Shown piece by piece: positions 32,193 through 41,152 of a stretch of DNA of 64,000 nucleotides; the stretch's first letter is position 1, and every line of letters begins with the position of its first letter. The DNA lies in assembly GCF_036325985.1 (NCBI RefSeq), contig NZ_JAUHLI010000009.1:1-64000 (forward strand), written 5' to 3'. Both the position numbers and the translations under genes were made by a program. Source of the stretch: Alkalimonas cellulosilytica. Its GTDB lineage: Bacteria; Pseudomonadota; Gammaproteobacteria; Enterobacterales; Alteromonadaceae. The notes beneath the pieces are model-generated. The model was not told the DNA's origin. It did not search any database and was given only the letters and a program-made list of their open reading frames with translations.

Positions 32193-34322
32193 ATGAAACT
32201 ATTAACCACCTTACTTTGTGTTCCACTGAGTCTGAGTATGGCCGTGATGGCCGAGAGCAAGCCGGCACCGGTCGCGGAGCAGCGACCTTTTACCGTCAGT
32301 TCCCCTCACGGTGATCGGGTCGACCCTTACTACTGGCTGCGGGATGACTCGCGCAGCAGCCCGGAAGTGATCGCCTATCTGGAAGCTGAAAATGCGTATG
32401 CTCTGGCACACCAGGCGTCCTATGCTGGCTTGGTGGAGCAATTGACTGAAGAATTGATTGGCCGCCTGCAGCAGGATGACAGCTCAGTGCCTTTTGTGAT
32501 GGGGGATTATCAGTACAGCACCCGCTTTGAAACGGGCAAAGAATATCCGATTTATGTACGGACCCCTGTTGCCGGTGGCGAAGAGCAAATTTTGTTGGAT
32601 GTGAATGTGCTGGCCGAGGGACAGGATTATTTTCAAGTCGCCAACTGGTCGGTCAGTCCCGATCAGCAGAAGCTGGCTTACCTCGAGGACACTACCGGAC
32701 GCCGTCAGTATCAGCTGCGGGTAAAAGACTTGACTACCGGCGCTCTGCTGGATGACACCATGACAGGGCTTTCTTCATCCCTGGCCTGGAGTGCCGATAG
32801 CCAGCAGCTGTTTGTGGTGGAAAATGATCCTGTGACGCTGCTAAGCACTAAGGTGTATCGGCATAAATTGGGAAGCCCGGTCAGTGAGCGTGCCCTGGTG
32901 TATCAGGAACATGACAACAGCTTTTTTATGGGGGTTGGTAACACCCGGGATCGTCACTTTGTGGTCATTGGCGTCAGCAGCACGGTTTCGAATGAAGTAC
33001 GGGTACTGGATGCCAGCAAACCGGATGGCGACTTTCAGTTGATTGCTCCGCGTCAGCGCGATTTTAAATACTCGGTTGACCACCTGAATGGCCGTTGGAT
33101 TATCAACACCGACTGGAATGCACCCAATTACCGTCTGATGACGGTTGCGCACGACAAGATTGGCAATCGTGAGCACTGGCAAGAGCTGATTGCGCATGAT
33201 GAGCAGGTTTTTTTGCAAAGCTTTATCGCCTTTGAAAAGTATTTGGCCATTAATGAGCGCAGTGACGGTTTGCGTCGCATCCGTCTGGTGAATTGGGAAG
33301 ACATGAATCAGCAACAGTTTCTGGCATCGGATGAGCCCAGTTATGTGATGGGCTTTTCGGTGAACCCGGAGCAAAATCAGCAGTGGCTGCGTTATACCTA
33401 CACCTCTTTGACCACCCCAGCCAGTGTCTATGAAGTGCATATGCAAACTGGTGAGCGGCGACTGTTGAAGCAGGATGAAGTGTTGGGTGGTTTCGAGCAG
33501 GCCAATTACGTCACTGAGCGGGTCTGGGTACCGGTGGGCGATGGGGTGAAAGTACCGGTCAGTTTACTGTATCGCAAAGGGTTTGAACGTGATGGTTCCG
33601 CACCTTTATACCAGTATGCCTATGGCTCCTACGGAATTTCGATGGATCCTTTCTTTCGCTCCGGTATTTTATCGTTAGTCGACCGTGGCTTTGTCTATGC
33701 GATTGCCCATATCCGTGGTGGGCAGGAGATGGGCCGCCATTGGTACGAAGACGGCAAGTTGCTTAATAAAGTGAATACCTTTACAGATTTCATCGCTGTG
33801 ACGGACTACCTGGTCGAGCATAAGTACGCAGCGCCGGATACCGTGATTGGCATGGGGGGCAGTGCAGGTGGCTTGTTGATGGGCGCCGTGGCTAATATGG
33901 CTCCGGAAAAGTACCTTGGGTTGGTAGCGCATGTGCCTTTCGTCGACGTGGTCACTACCATGCTGGATGAAAGCCTGCCTCTGACCACCAATGAGTACGA
34001 TGAGTGGGGCAACCCAAATGATAAAGCCTATTACGACTACATGCTGTCCTATTCGCCTTATGATCAGGTGCGGGAGCAGGCCTATCCGGCTTTGTTTGTC
34101 ACCACCGGCTTTCATGACTCCCAGGTGCAGTATTTTGAACCGGCCAAGTGGGTAGCCAGGTTACGTACCGTCAATACCTCGAATCAACCCATTCTGTTTC
34201 GTACCACAATGGAAGCCGGACATGGTGGTCGTTCAGGTCGGTTTGCCCGCCTGGGCCAGGTGGCTGAAGAGTATGGTTTTGTACTGGACTTAGTGCAGCA
34301 GGCTCAGTCAGCCCGCGATTAA
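32193..34322 (+). CDS. Exported S9-family oligopeptidase (oligopeptidase B-like)
   Basis: 709 aa. A signal peptide (MKLLTTLLCVPLSLSMAVMA-E) is followed by the prolyl-oligopeptidase N-terminal seven-bladed propeller and a C-terminal alpha/beta hydrolase. The catalytic triad is visible: Ser557 in MGGSAGGL, Asp642 in GFHDSQV, His677 in AGHGGR. The region YYWLRDD near the mature N-terminus is the S9A hallmark. Classical PtrB enzymes are cytoplasmic, so the signal peptide suggests periplasmic or secreted peptide degradation. AAGGA lies 8-9 nt upstream of ATG 32193. Cleavage after basic residues is inferred only from similarity. Confidence 0.92.
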   Translation: MKLLTTLLCVPLSLSMAVMAESKPAPVAEQRPFTVSSPHGDRVDPYYWLRDDSRSSPEVIAYLEAENAYALAHQASYAGLVEQLTEELIGRLQQDDSSVPFVMGDYQYSTRFETGKEYPIYVRTPVAGGEEQILLDVNVLAEGQDYFQVANWSVSPDQQKLAYLEDTTGRRQYQLRVKDLTTGALLDDTMTGLSSSLAWSADSQQLFVVENDPVTLLSTKVYRHKLGSPVSERALVYQEHDNSFFMGVGNTRDRHFVVIGVSSTVSNEVRVLDASKPDGDFQLIAPRQRDFKYSVDHLNGRWIINTDWNAPNYRLMTVAHDKIGNREHWQELIAHDEQVFLQSFIAFEKYLAINERSDGLRRIRLVNWEDMNQQQFLASDEPSYVMGFSVNPEQNQQWLRYTYTSLTTPASVYEVHMQTGERRLLKQDEVLGGFEQANYVTERVWVPVGDGVKVPVSLLYRKGFERDGSAPLYQYAYGSYGISMDPFFRSGILSLVDRGFVYAIAHIRGGQEMGRHWYEDGKLLNKVNTFTDFIAVTDYLVEHKYAAPDTVIGMGGSAGGLLMGAVANMAPEKYLGLVAHVPFVDVVTTMLDESLPLTTNEYDEWGNPNDKAYYDYMLSYSPYDQVREQAYPALFVTTGFHDSQVQYFEPAKWVARLRTVNTSNQPILFRTTMEAGHGGRSGRFARLGQVAEEYGFVLDLVQQAQSARD

Positions 34323-34330
34323 CTCAGTGA

Positions 34331-34366
34331 CTTGCCGGGGCTAGCAACAAGCCCCGGCAAGGTTTT
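34331..34366. terminator. Terminator between the S9 peptidase gene and npr
   Basis: CTTGCCGGGGCT (34331-34342) pairs over 12 bp with AGCCCCGGCAAG (34350-34361), loop 7 nt, followed on the plus strand by GTTTTCAGTTTC. It sits between convergent stop codons and could serve both sides, although the minus side lacks a T-run. Confidence 0.65.
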
Positions 34367-34376
34367 CAGTTTCTGG

Positions 34377-34652
34377 TTAGGTTTCCTCGAAACCGCTTCG
34401 AATAAGCTGCTCCACTGCCTGCAATGCCTGTTCGGCATCCTCTCCTTCGGCGACAATCTCCAACAATTTTCCTTTGCTGCTTGCCAGCATCAATAAGGCC
34501 AGCACACTGCTGGCATCAGCAGATTTGCCGTCCTGAATTAAGGCGATCTTGCTTTGAAACTGCTGGCACAGTTGTGCCAGCTTAGCGGCCGGGCGGGCAT
34601 GCAGACCAAGTGGATTGACGATAGTGACTTTGGTGCTACATTTTATGGCCAT
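34377..34652 (-). CDS. npr: Nitrogen-PTS phosphocarrier NPr (HPr-like)
   Basis: 91 aa HPr-family protein. The phosphorylation site is in NPLGLHARPAAKLAQL; a second region DGKSADASSVLALLML holds the usual serine area. It accepts phosphate from PtsP (EI-Ntr) and passes it to PtsN. The start ATG 34652 is inside the 3' end of rapZ (17-bp overlap); the longer open frame is in the rapZ shadow. The last gene of the rpoN-hpf-ptsN-rapZ-npr series. Confidence 0.95.
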   Translation of the reverse strand: MAIKCSTKVTIVNPLGLHARPAAKLAQLCQQFQSKIALIQDGKSADASSVLALLMLASSKGKLLEIVAEGEDAEQALQAVEQLIRSGFEET

Positions 34653-35499
34653 GGTGTCGTACCAGTTCGCGATGGCGGATTTGAATGTCGCTGCGCTGTT
34701 CACGCAGCAAGTCGGCCAATTGTTCGGCGATAAACACTGAGCGGTGTTGGCCTCCGGTGCAACCAATGGCAATGGTCAGGTAACTGCGGTTGTTTTTCTC
34801 CAGTTGCGGCAACCAATGGACCACAAACTGATGAATTTGCTGAATGTAATCCTGTACCACTGGTTTGGCTGCCAGGTACTGTTGCACCGGCTGATCAAGC
34901 CCGGTTTGTGGCTTAAGCTCCGGTTCCCAATGCGGATTCGGTAAAAAGCGGGCATCGAATACAAAGTCAGCATCTTTGGGGATGCCGTATTTAAAGCCAA
35001 AAGACTCGAACAAAATCACCAGCCGGCCGGACTGTTGGCCCAGTAAACGCTCACGAATTTGATCGGCCAGTTGATAGACATTGAGCTCCGTGGTATCGAT
35101 GTACAGATCGGCCCGGCTGGCAATCGGATCCAGCAGCTGTTGCTCGCGTAAAATGGCATCGTCCAGCGACATGGCCTGGTGCGACAAGGGATGCATGCGG
35201 CGGGTTTCGCTGAAGCGTTTGATCAGGCTGTTGTGATCCGCATCCAGATACAGGATGGTCAGCTCCAGCTTGCGTGGCAAGTAAGTCAGGATTTCTGCCA
35301 GCTCATCCGGCTCTTCCGGCAGGTTACGCACATCGATGCTGATGGCCACCCGCTCGTACTTGCCCATGACGGCATTGGCGAGGGTAGGCAGTAAATTGAC
35401 AGGAATATTGTCGACGCAATAATACCCCAGGTCTTCCAGTACCCGCAGAGCGACCGATTTGCCGGAGCCTGAACGACCACTGACGACCAGAAGCTTCAT
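34636..35499 (-). CDS. rapZ: RNase adapter protein RapZ
   Basis: 287 aa. N-terminal P-loop kinase-like domain with VSGRSGSGKSVALRVLED, and the conserved C-terminal domain with IAIGCTGGQHRSVFIAEQL. In E. coli it binds glucosamine-6-P-responsive sRNAs GlmY/GlmZ and recruits RNase E; whether those sRNAs exist here is unknown. Its ATG follows the ptsN stop codon with no gap (TAG-ATG). Confidence 0.96.
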   Translation of the reverse strand: MKLLVVSGRSGSGKSVALRVLEDLGYYCVDNIPVNLLPTLANAVMGKYERVAISIDVRNLPEEPDELAEILTYLPRKLELTILYLDADHNSLIKRFSETRRMHPLSHQAMSLDDAILREQQLLDPIASRADLYIDTTELNVYQLADQIRERLLGQQSGRLVILFESFGFKYGIPKDADFVFDARFLPNPHWEPELKPQTGLDQPVQQYLAAKPVVQDYIQQIHQFVVHWLPQLEKNNRSYLTIAIGCTGGQHRSVFIAEQLADLLREQRSDIQIRHRELVRHHGHKM

Positions 35500-35970
35500 C
35501 TAATTTTCCGCCTCTTGCTGTGCTGCCAGTAAAATCTGGTATAAATCGCCGTCGGATGTAGCGTGGCGGATTTTACGGGTCAGCTCTTTTTTCGACAACA
35601 ATCTGGCAATGGATGCCAGCGTGTTGAGGTGCATCTGGCACTGGTTTTCCGGGATCAGGATGGCACAAAAAATATCCACCGCCTGATTATCAATAGCATC
35701 AAATTGGATAGGATCCTTGCTGACGACGAAGATCAAGACCGGCTGCTCAACATCTTTCAGTTTGCCATGAGGGATGGCAATGCCACCACCAATACCGGTT
35801 GAGCCAAGCCGTTCCCGGGTCATTAAAGACTCCAGGATCACGTACTCAGACGTATCTGGCAACTGCTGGTGAGCCAGTTCGGCGATGTATTCAAGAATGC
35901 GTTTTTTGCTGTTAAAAAGGACTGCACTTTTGGTGCAGTCCTGCGATAACATAGTGCTCAATGTAGTCAT
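35500..35970 (-). CDS. ptsN: PTS IIA-like nitrogen-regulatory protein PtsN
   Basis: 156 aa, EIIA fructose/mannitol-type domain. The phospho-accepting His is in GIAIPHGKL. In enterobacteria it controls K+ uptake and other targets according to its phosphorylation state. It lies 5 bp downstream of hpf and directly abuts rapZ, the conserved order. Confidence 0.96.
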   Translation of the reverse strand: MTTLSTMLSQDCTKSAVLFNSKKRILEYIAELAHQQLPDTSEYVILESLMTRERLGSTGIGGGIAIPHGKLKDVEQPVLIFVVSKDPIQFDAIDNQAVDIFCAILIPENQCQMHLNTLASIARLLSKKELTRKIRHATSDGDLYQILLAAQQEAEN

Positions 35971-35975
35971 GCTGT

Positions 35976-36263
35976 TTAGTGTCGGGCTAATTTCTCTTTG
36001 TGCTTAATGACTTGTCGATCCAATTTATCGATCAACTGGTCAATAGCGGCATACATATTTTCACTTTCTGAAACGGCAAAAACTTCCCCACCGTTCAGGT
36101 TGAGCTTGGCTTCTGCAATCTGCTGTAATTTTTCCACGTTTAGCACCACATGTACATTGTTAATGTGCTCGAAGTGGCGCTCGAGTTTGGCAAACTTGTT
36201 GTCCACGTAGTCTTTCAGGGCTTCAGTGATTTCAACATGACGACCGGTAAGATTGATTTGCAT
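35976..36263 (-). CDS. hpf: Short ribosome hibernation promoting factor
   Basis: 95 aa, the short form of HPF (sigma-54 modulation protein/YhbH). The pattern MQINLTGRHVEITEALKDYV and FAVSESENMYAAIDQLIDKLDRQ is typical. It lacks the long C-terminal dimerisation domain, so 100S formation would need RMF. It lies 25 bp downstream of rpoN. Confidence 0.96.
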   Translation of the reverse strand: MQINLTGRHVEITEALKDYVDNKFAKLERHFEHINNVHVVLNVEKLQQIAEAKLNLNGGEVFAVSESENMYAAIDQLIDKLDRQVIKHKEKLARH

Positions 36264-36288
36264 AGCCTGTTTCCTTCTGGTTAAGTAC

Positions 36289-37788
36289 TCAAAGCAAGGT
36301 CTTGCGCTGATTTGACGGCGGGATCAGCAAGGCCTCTCGGTACTTGGCAATGGTTCTGCGGGCAACATTGATGCCCTGATCCGACAAAATTTCCACCATT
36401 TTACTGTCACTCAGTGGTTTTGCCGGGTTTTCCGCCGCCACTAACTTCTTAATCAGCGCACGAATCGCAGTGGACGAACACTCGCCACCATTCTCGGTGC
36501 TGACATGGCTGGAGAAGAAGAACTTCAGTTCAAAAATACCCCTGGGTGTGTGCATGAATTTCTGCGTGGTCACCCTGGAAATGGTGGACTCATGCATGCC
36601 AACCATTTCGGCAACATCATTCAGCACCATGGGTTTCATGGCCTCTTCCCCGTGTTCAAAAAAGCCTTGCTGCTGTTGCACAATGCAATTGGCGACTTTC
36701 AGCAAGGTGTCATTTCTACTCTCAATACTTTTTAAAAACCATTTGGCTTCTTGCAGATGTGAGCGAATAAACTGGCTGTCGGCACTGTTTTTGGCGGTTC
36801 TGCTCATGGCTGCATAGTGTTGATTGATACGTATTTTGGGCATTGAATCCGGATTAAGTTCCACCAACCAGCGGCCTTTTACTTTTTTGACCGTTACATC
36901 CGGGATCACGTAGCTTTGCTCTTCCCGGATCACAGTGGTGCCTGGCCGTGGGTTCAGGCTGTGGATCAGCTTCATTGCATCGCGCAGCTCATCCTCTTTT
37001 AGCCGGGTCAGCTTCATCAGGGTGCGAAAGTCACGGTTGGCCAACAGGTCGGCATGCTGACTAATTAACTGTCTGGCTTCTGCCAGCATCGGCGTGGCAG
37101 GGTCGAACTGGCGTAGTTGCACCAGCAGAGACTCCTGTACGCTGCGAGCCCCAACACCAATGGGATCAAACAGCTGAATGCGCTTTAATACCGCTTCTAC
37201 TTCATCCTCTTCAACCTCATCCATGCCAAGTGATTCAAGGATATCCTCGCACCCAATGGTTAAGAAGCCGCTTTCATCAATGGCTTCGATGATGATTTCA
37301 GCGATGGCGCGATCGGTATCGGAAAACGGTGTTAGCTCCATCTGCCAGCGCAGATAGCTTTGCAATGTTTCGCTGGTTTCGCCCTGGTAGATGGTGTCTT
37401 CATCCCCATTGTAGCTGCCGGAGGTGACCGGGGCGGCGCTCACCAGATCATCCCAATGGTTATCCAGTGGTAAATCGTCGCTGATGTCCTGGCTGGTCAT
37501 GGCTTCACCGGTATCCGGTTCGTAGGGCTCCTCCGATCCACTGTCATCAGCGCCCTCGTCGGATGCACCATTGCCACGTTCTGAGCTTAACTCGCCTAAG
37601 CCATGTTCATCACTGCCGTTCAATTGCTCGTAATCCTCTTCGGCTTCCAGCAATGGGTTGGCATCCAGGGCTTCCTGGATTTCCTGTTGCAACTCAATGG
37701 TCGACAGTTGAAGCAGACGGATAGCCTGCTGCAGCTGTGGGGTCATCGTAAGTTGTTGGCCAAGACGAAGTTGCAAAGATGGCTTCAT
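36289..37788 (-). CDS. rpoN: RNA polymerase sigma-54 factor RpoN
   Basis: 499 aa. The N-terminal activator-interacting region begins MKPSLQLRLGQQLTMTPQL (about 1-50), followed by a very acidic linker (about 50-125), the core-binding domain, a helix-turn-helix (about 370-395), and the RpoN box ARRTIAKYRE near the C-terminus. It drives promoters with GG-N10-GC elements that need an enhancer-binding ATPase. It lies 48 bp after lptB, as in E. coli. Confidence 0.98.
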   Translation of the reverse strand: MKPSLQLRLGQQLTMTPQLQQAIRLLQLSTIELQQEIQEALDANPLLEAEEDYEQLNGSDEHGLGELSSERGNGASDEGADDSGSEEPYEPDTGEAMTSQDISDDLPLDNHWDDLVSAAPVTSGSYNGDEDTIYQGETSETLQSYLRWQMELTPFSDTDRAIAEIIIEAIDESGFLTIGCEDILESLGMDEVEEDEVEAVLKRIQLFDPIGVGARSVQESLLVQLRQFDPATPMLAEARQLISQHADLLANRDFRTLMKLTRLKEDELRDAMKLIHSLNPRPGTTVIREEQSYVIPDVTVKKVKGRWLVELNPDSMPKIRINQHYAAMSRTAKNSADSQFIRSHLQEAKWFLKSIESRNDTLLKVANCIVQQQQGFFEHGEEAMKPMVLNDVAEMVGMHESTISRVTTQKFMHTPRGIFELKFFFSSHVSTENGGECSSTAIRALIKKLVAAENPAKPLSDSKMVEILSDQGINVARRTIAKYREALLIPPSNQRKTLL

Positions 37789-37836
37789 CGGTGTGTACTG
37801 TGCTCCTGCTTAGAAAGTGAAAGCCTGTCGTTATAA

Positions 37837-38559
37837 CTATAGCCTGAATTGTTCCCCAAGGTATACATCCCTGACCTGCTGATTGGCAAGAACATCAGCT
37901 GGTGCTCCTTTGGCGATCAGCTCACCATGACTGACAATGTAAGCTGTTTCACAGACATCAAGGGTTTCGCGCACATTGTGGTCGGTGATCAGCACACCAA
38001 TACCCCGCTGACTTAAGTGCTGAATAATTTTTTTGATATCCAGCACGGAAATGGGATCAACGCCGGCAAAGGGTTCATCCAGTAAGATAAAGCGTGGATC
38101 GGCTGCCAGCGCCCGGGCAATTTCAACACGACGACGTTCTCCACCCGACAAACTCATACCGAGACTTTGGCTAATATGGCCGATATGAAACTCTTCCAGC
38201 AAGTCATCGGCAGTTTCTTCTTGCTGCGCTGCAGTCAGATCCTTGCGGGTCTGCAAAATTGCCATCAGATTATCCCGTACGGTCAATTTACGGAAAATCG
38301 AACTCTCCTGCGGCAGATAGCCAATACCAAGACGGGCACGCTGGTGGATAGGCTGGTCTGTTAAATCCTGCTCACCCAGTTGAATTTTGCCGCGATCGCT
38401 TGGTACCAGGCCAACAATCATGTAAAAGGTGGTGGTTTTACCGGCGCCATTCGGGCCCAGTAAGCCGACGATCTGACCCGCATGGACTTCCAGGCTGACA
38501 TCTTTGACTACCTGACGGCCTTTATAGCTTTTGGCCAGATGCGCTGCGGTTAGTTTCAT
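37837..38559 (-). CDS. lptB: LPS export ABC transporter ATPase LptB
   Basis: 240 aa ABC ATPase of the LptBFG complex that extracts LPS from the inner membrane. Walker A GPNGAGKTTTFYMIVG, signature LSGGERRRVEIARA, Walker B RFILLDEPFAGVDP and the switch His in LITDHNVRET. Its start overlaps the lptA stop by 4 bp. Confidence 0.98.
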   Translation of the reverse strand: MKLTAAHLAKSYKGRQVVKDVSLEVHAGQIVGLLGPNGAGKTTTFYMIVGLVPSDRGKIQLGEQDLTDQPIHQRARLGIGYLPQESSIFRKLTVRDNLMAILQTRKDLTAAQQEETADDLLEEFHIGHISQSLGMSLSGGERRRVEIARALAADPRFILLDEPFAGVDPISVLDIKKIIQHLSQRGIGVLITDHNVRETLDVCETAYIVSHGELIAKGAPADVLANQQVRDVYLGEQFRL

Positions 38560-39074
38560 GGTTGCTGGTTCTCTTGCTTTTTCTCTGGCTGGGGTAGGGC
38601 TTCTGGCGCAAAAATGGTGCGGACCCGGCCATTCTCACCACGCTCTGCTTGCAGCTGCTGATTTTCGATGTTGTACTCAATTCTTGCAGCCTGCACCAGG
38701 CTACCGCTTTGCTTCAACTCAGCGGCACCGGCCATAATCAAAATCCGATTGGCCCGGTCATAGCGGATCTCCATGGCTTCTGCTTCCACCAAAGAGTTAT
38801 CTTCCATGCGCTGACTGTAAGTGGCCGGTGAGCCGCTGGCAATAAAGATTTCCTGTCCCTTGCCAGCAGAGCCATCCACTTCCAGTCGGTCTGCGCGGAT
38901 GGTGAGACTGCCTTGTTGGACCAGAACATTGCGTTCATACACCACGTTCGAGCTTTGTAAGTCGGTGAAAAAAGCTTCCGAGTCAATACTCAGCGGTTGC
39001 TGGAAGTCCGGCAAGGTGGAAGCCAGCGCGGGTGTCAGCAACAGCAAAGCGGCGAGGGCAATCTTAAGGTTCAT
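38556..39074 (-). CDS. lptA: Periplasmic LPS transport bridge protein LptA
   Basis: 172 aa. Signal peptide MNLKIALAALLLLTPALAS, then the OstA/LptA beta-jellyroll with SLTIRADRLEVDGSAGKG and EAMEIRYDRANRI. It forms the bridge between LptC and LptD. The ATG at 39074 gives a clean signal peptide; the longer frame reads into lptC. It overlaps lptC by 11 bp. Confidence 0.93.
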   Translation of the reverse strand: MNLKIALAALLLLTPALASTLPDFQQPLSIDSEAFFTDLQSSNVVYERNVLVQQGSLTIRADRLEVDGSAGKGQEIFIASGSPATYSQRMEDNSLVEAEAMEIRYDRANRILIMAGAAELKQSGSLVQAARIEYNIENQQLQAERGENGRVRTIFAPEALPQPEKKQENQQP

Positions 39075-39618
39075 GGTGGTAGTCCGTTCGTATATGATTT
39101 TCAATTTCAATGGTTTGCTGCAGAATGCTCGCACGCAAGCCGCGGCCAGAAATGGTAAAGCCATCGCCGATAATCTGCACCTCCTCGTCGGTCACGAATT
39201 GCTCAGAAGGTAACAGCATTTCAAGATAGCTGGTTTGCACTCGATCAATTAAATCATCCTTGATTAGGTTTTGCAGCAACACGGCGCCATCCAGAATCAG
39301 CTTGTCGTCCGGATACAGCACAGCGGTATTGCTGGATGCCTGCCAGCTGAGGTTGTGAGCTCGATCTTGCAAGGTAAACACCGGCTTTTCCAGCTGGGTG
39401 AAGCCAAGCAAGTCGTAGTGTTCCATGCGCTTGGCTTGCATTAGCTCACTAAGTTGCCCTTGCTCATTGTAGACAATGCGTGTTAATTGCTCAGCCACAA
39501 AGTCCGGGATCAACTCGCGATCAGTTAATGAAGTACTGGTGTCCTCACTACGATCATACCAGTACCAGACCACAGCCACTAAGCCAAGTAAAAGCAACAA
39601 GCTGCGCCAGGCGTTCAT
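39064..39618 (-). CDS. lptC: LPS export membrane protein LptC
   Basis: 184 aa. One N-terminal membrane helix (SLLLLLGLVAVVWYWY) and a periplasmic jellyroll (DFVAEQLTRIVYNEQGQLSELMQAKRMEHYD). It receives LPS from LptBFG and hands it to LptA. It overlaps kdsC by 4 bp and lptA by 11 bp. Confidence 0.94.
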   Translation of the reverse strand: MNAWRSLLLLLGLVAVVWYWYDRSEDTSTSLTDRELIPDFVAEQLTRIVYNEQGQLSELMQAKRMEHYDLLGFTQLEKPVFTLQDRAHNLSWQASSNTAVLYPDDKLILDGAVLLQNLIKDDLIDRVQTSYLEMLLPSEQFVTDEEVQIIGDGFTISGRGLRASILQQTIEIENHIRTDYHHEP

Positions 39619-40172
39619 GTGCTGCTGCCCTTGAATTGATGAAAAGCATTCCGGCTCATCAGCAAGAGATCGGCCGCTTCACGCACAGCACCAAAGCCGC
39701 CCGGACAGGTGGTGATATAGTGACTGTGTAAGCGCAGGTAAGGATGCGCATCGCGCACAGCGATACTCAGTCCAATCTGTTGCATCACGTCCCAATCACT
39801 GAGATCATCGCCGATATAGGCCACTTGCTCGGGCTTAAGCTGCTCTTTTTGCAGTACTTCAGCGAAGGCAGGCTGTTTGTGCTCTTGTCCCTGGTAAATG
39901 TAAGGGACTGTCAGTGATTGCATGCGGTATTTGACAATCTCGGAATGTCGGCCGGTAATCACCGCCACTTCTATGCCGGCTTTACGAAGTGCTTTAATGC
40001 CATAGCCATCCCGGGTATGGAAAGCTTTTAACTCTTCACCACTGTTGCCCAGGTAGATACGGCCATCTGAAAACACGCCATCGACATCGCAAATAAGCAG
40101 TCGGATCTGTTGTGCACGCTGCCACACTGTGGCAGAGACTTCCTGGTAGCATTGCTGAAATAACGGCTGCAT
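39615..40172 (-). CDS. kdsC: 3-deoxy-D-manno-octulosonate 8-phosphate phosphatase KdsC
   Basis: 185 aa HAD-superfamily phosphatase releasing Kdo from Kdo-8-phosphate. Catalytic DxD in LLICDVDGVFSDG; further motifs VITGRHSEIVKYR and YIGDDLSDWDVM. Its start is 1 bp after the kdsD stop. Confidence 0.97.
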   Translation of the reverse strand: MQPLFQQCYQEVSATVWQRAQQIRLLICDVDGVFSDGRIYLGNSGEELKAFHTRDGYGIKALRKAGIEVAVITGRHSEIVKYRMQSLTVPYIYQGQEHKQPAFAEVLQKEQLKPEQVAYIGDDLSDWDVMQQIGLSIAVRDAHPYLRLHSHYITTCPGGFGAVREAADLLLMSRNAFHQFKGSST

Positions 40173-40173
40173 A

Positions 40174-41142
40174 TCATAGCACTCCGGCTTTGAGTAAATC
40201 GTGCATATTCATCGCTCCAATCGGATGGTGCTGTTGGTCTACTATCACCAGACCATTAATTTTGCGTTGCTCCATCAGTTTCAGTGCCTCTGCTGCCAGC
40301 ATCTGTGGCTGAGCCGTAATGCAGTTAGTCACCATCACTTCAGTAATGGCGGTTTCATGAATATCGTAGCGCTGATCGAGAATCCGACGCAAATCACCAT
40401 CGGTAAAAATACCTTGCAAAATACCGCTCTGATCAACAATGGTAGTCATGCCCAACCCTTTGGCGGACATTTCCAGCAATGCCGTTTTAATGGTGGCCGT
40501 GGTGAGAACCTTTGGAATGGCCGTGCCGGTATGCATCACATCTTCCAGACGCAGCAGCAGCCGCCGACCCAGGCTGCCTCCAGGATGCGACAAGGCAAAA
40601 TCATCGGCGGAGAAACCTCTGGCATTGAGCAAGGCTACAGCCATGGCATCCCCCATCGCCAGAGTGGCAGTGGTACTGGCGGTGGGTGCCAAACCGAGCG
40701 GGCAGGCCTCCTGCTCCACTTGCACGCAGACATGCACATCCGCTAACCGGGCCAGGGTAGAGGCAGGGTTGCCGCTCATACCAATTAAATGGGCGCCAAT
40801 GCGCTTTAATACCGGGATAATGGTGAGTACTTCGCCGGTTTCCCCTGAGTTGGAAATGGCAATCACCACATCGTCTTTGGTAATCATCCCCAAATCACCA
40901 TGACTGGCTTCCCCCGGGTGAACAAAGAACGCCGGGGTTCCTGTAGAGGCAAAGGTGGCTGCTATTTTGTTGGCAATATGGCCGGACTTGCCCATGCCCG
41001 ATACAATCACCCGGCCTGGGCTGTCCATAATCAATTGGCAGGCTTTATTAAAGTCATCATTAACAAAACGCGCCAGTTGCGAAATTGCGGTTGCTTCTAT
41101 TTGCAGCACCTGCAGCGCCTGTTGGGTAAAATCTGTGGTCAT
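40174..41142 (-). CDS. kdsD: D-arabinose 5-phosphate isomerase KdsD
   Basis: 322 aa. An SIS sugar-isomerase domain (about 30-185, VSGMGKSGHIANKIAATFASTGTPAFFVHPGEASHGDLG) followed by two CBS domains (about 205-322). It converts ribulose-5-P to arabinose-5-P, the first step of Kdo synthesis. It lies 10 bp downstream of the yrbG-type antiporter gene. Confidence 0.97.
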   Translation of the reverse strand: MTTDFTQQALQVLQIEATAISQLARFVNDDFNKACQLIMDSPGRVIVSGMGKSGHIANKIAATFASTGTPAFFVHPGEASHGDLGMITKDDVVIAISNSGETGEVLTIIPVLKRIGAHLIGMSGNPASTLARLADVHVCVQVEQEACPLGLAPTASTTATLAMGDAMAVALLNARGFSADDFALSHPGGSLGRRLLLRLEDVMHTGTAIPKVLTTATIKTALLEMSAKGLGMTTIVDQSGILQGIFTDGDLRRILDQRYDIHETAITEVMVTNCITAQPQMLAAEALKLMEQRKINGLVIVDQQHHPIGAMNMHDLLKAGVL

Positions 41143-41152
41143 GCGGTATCCA

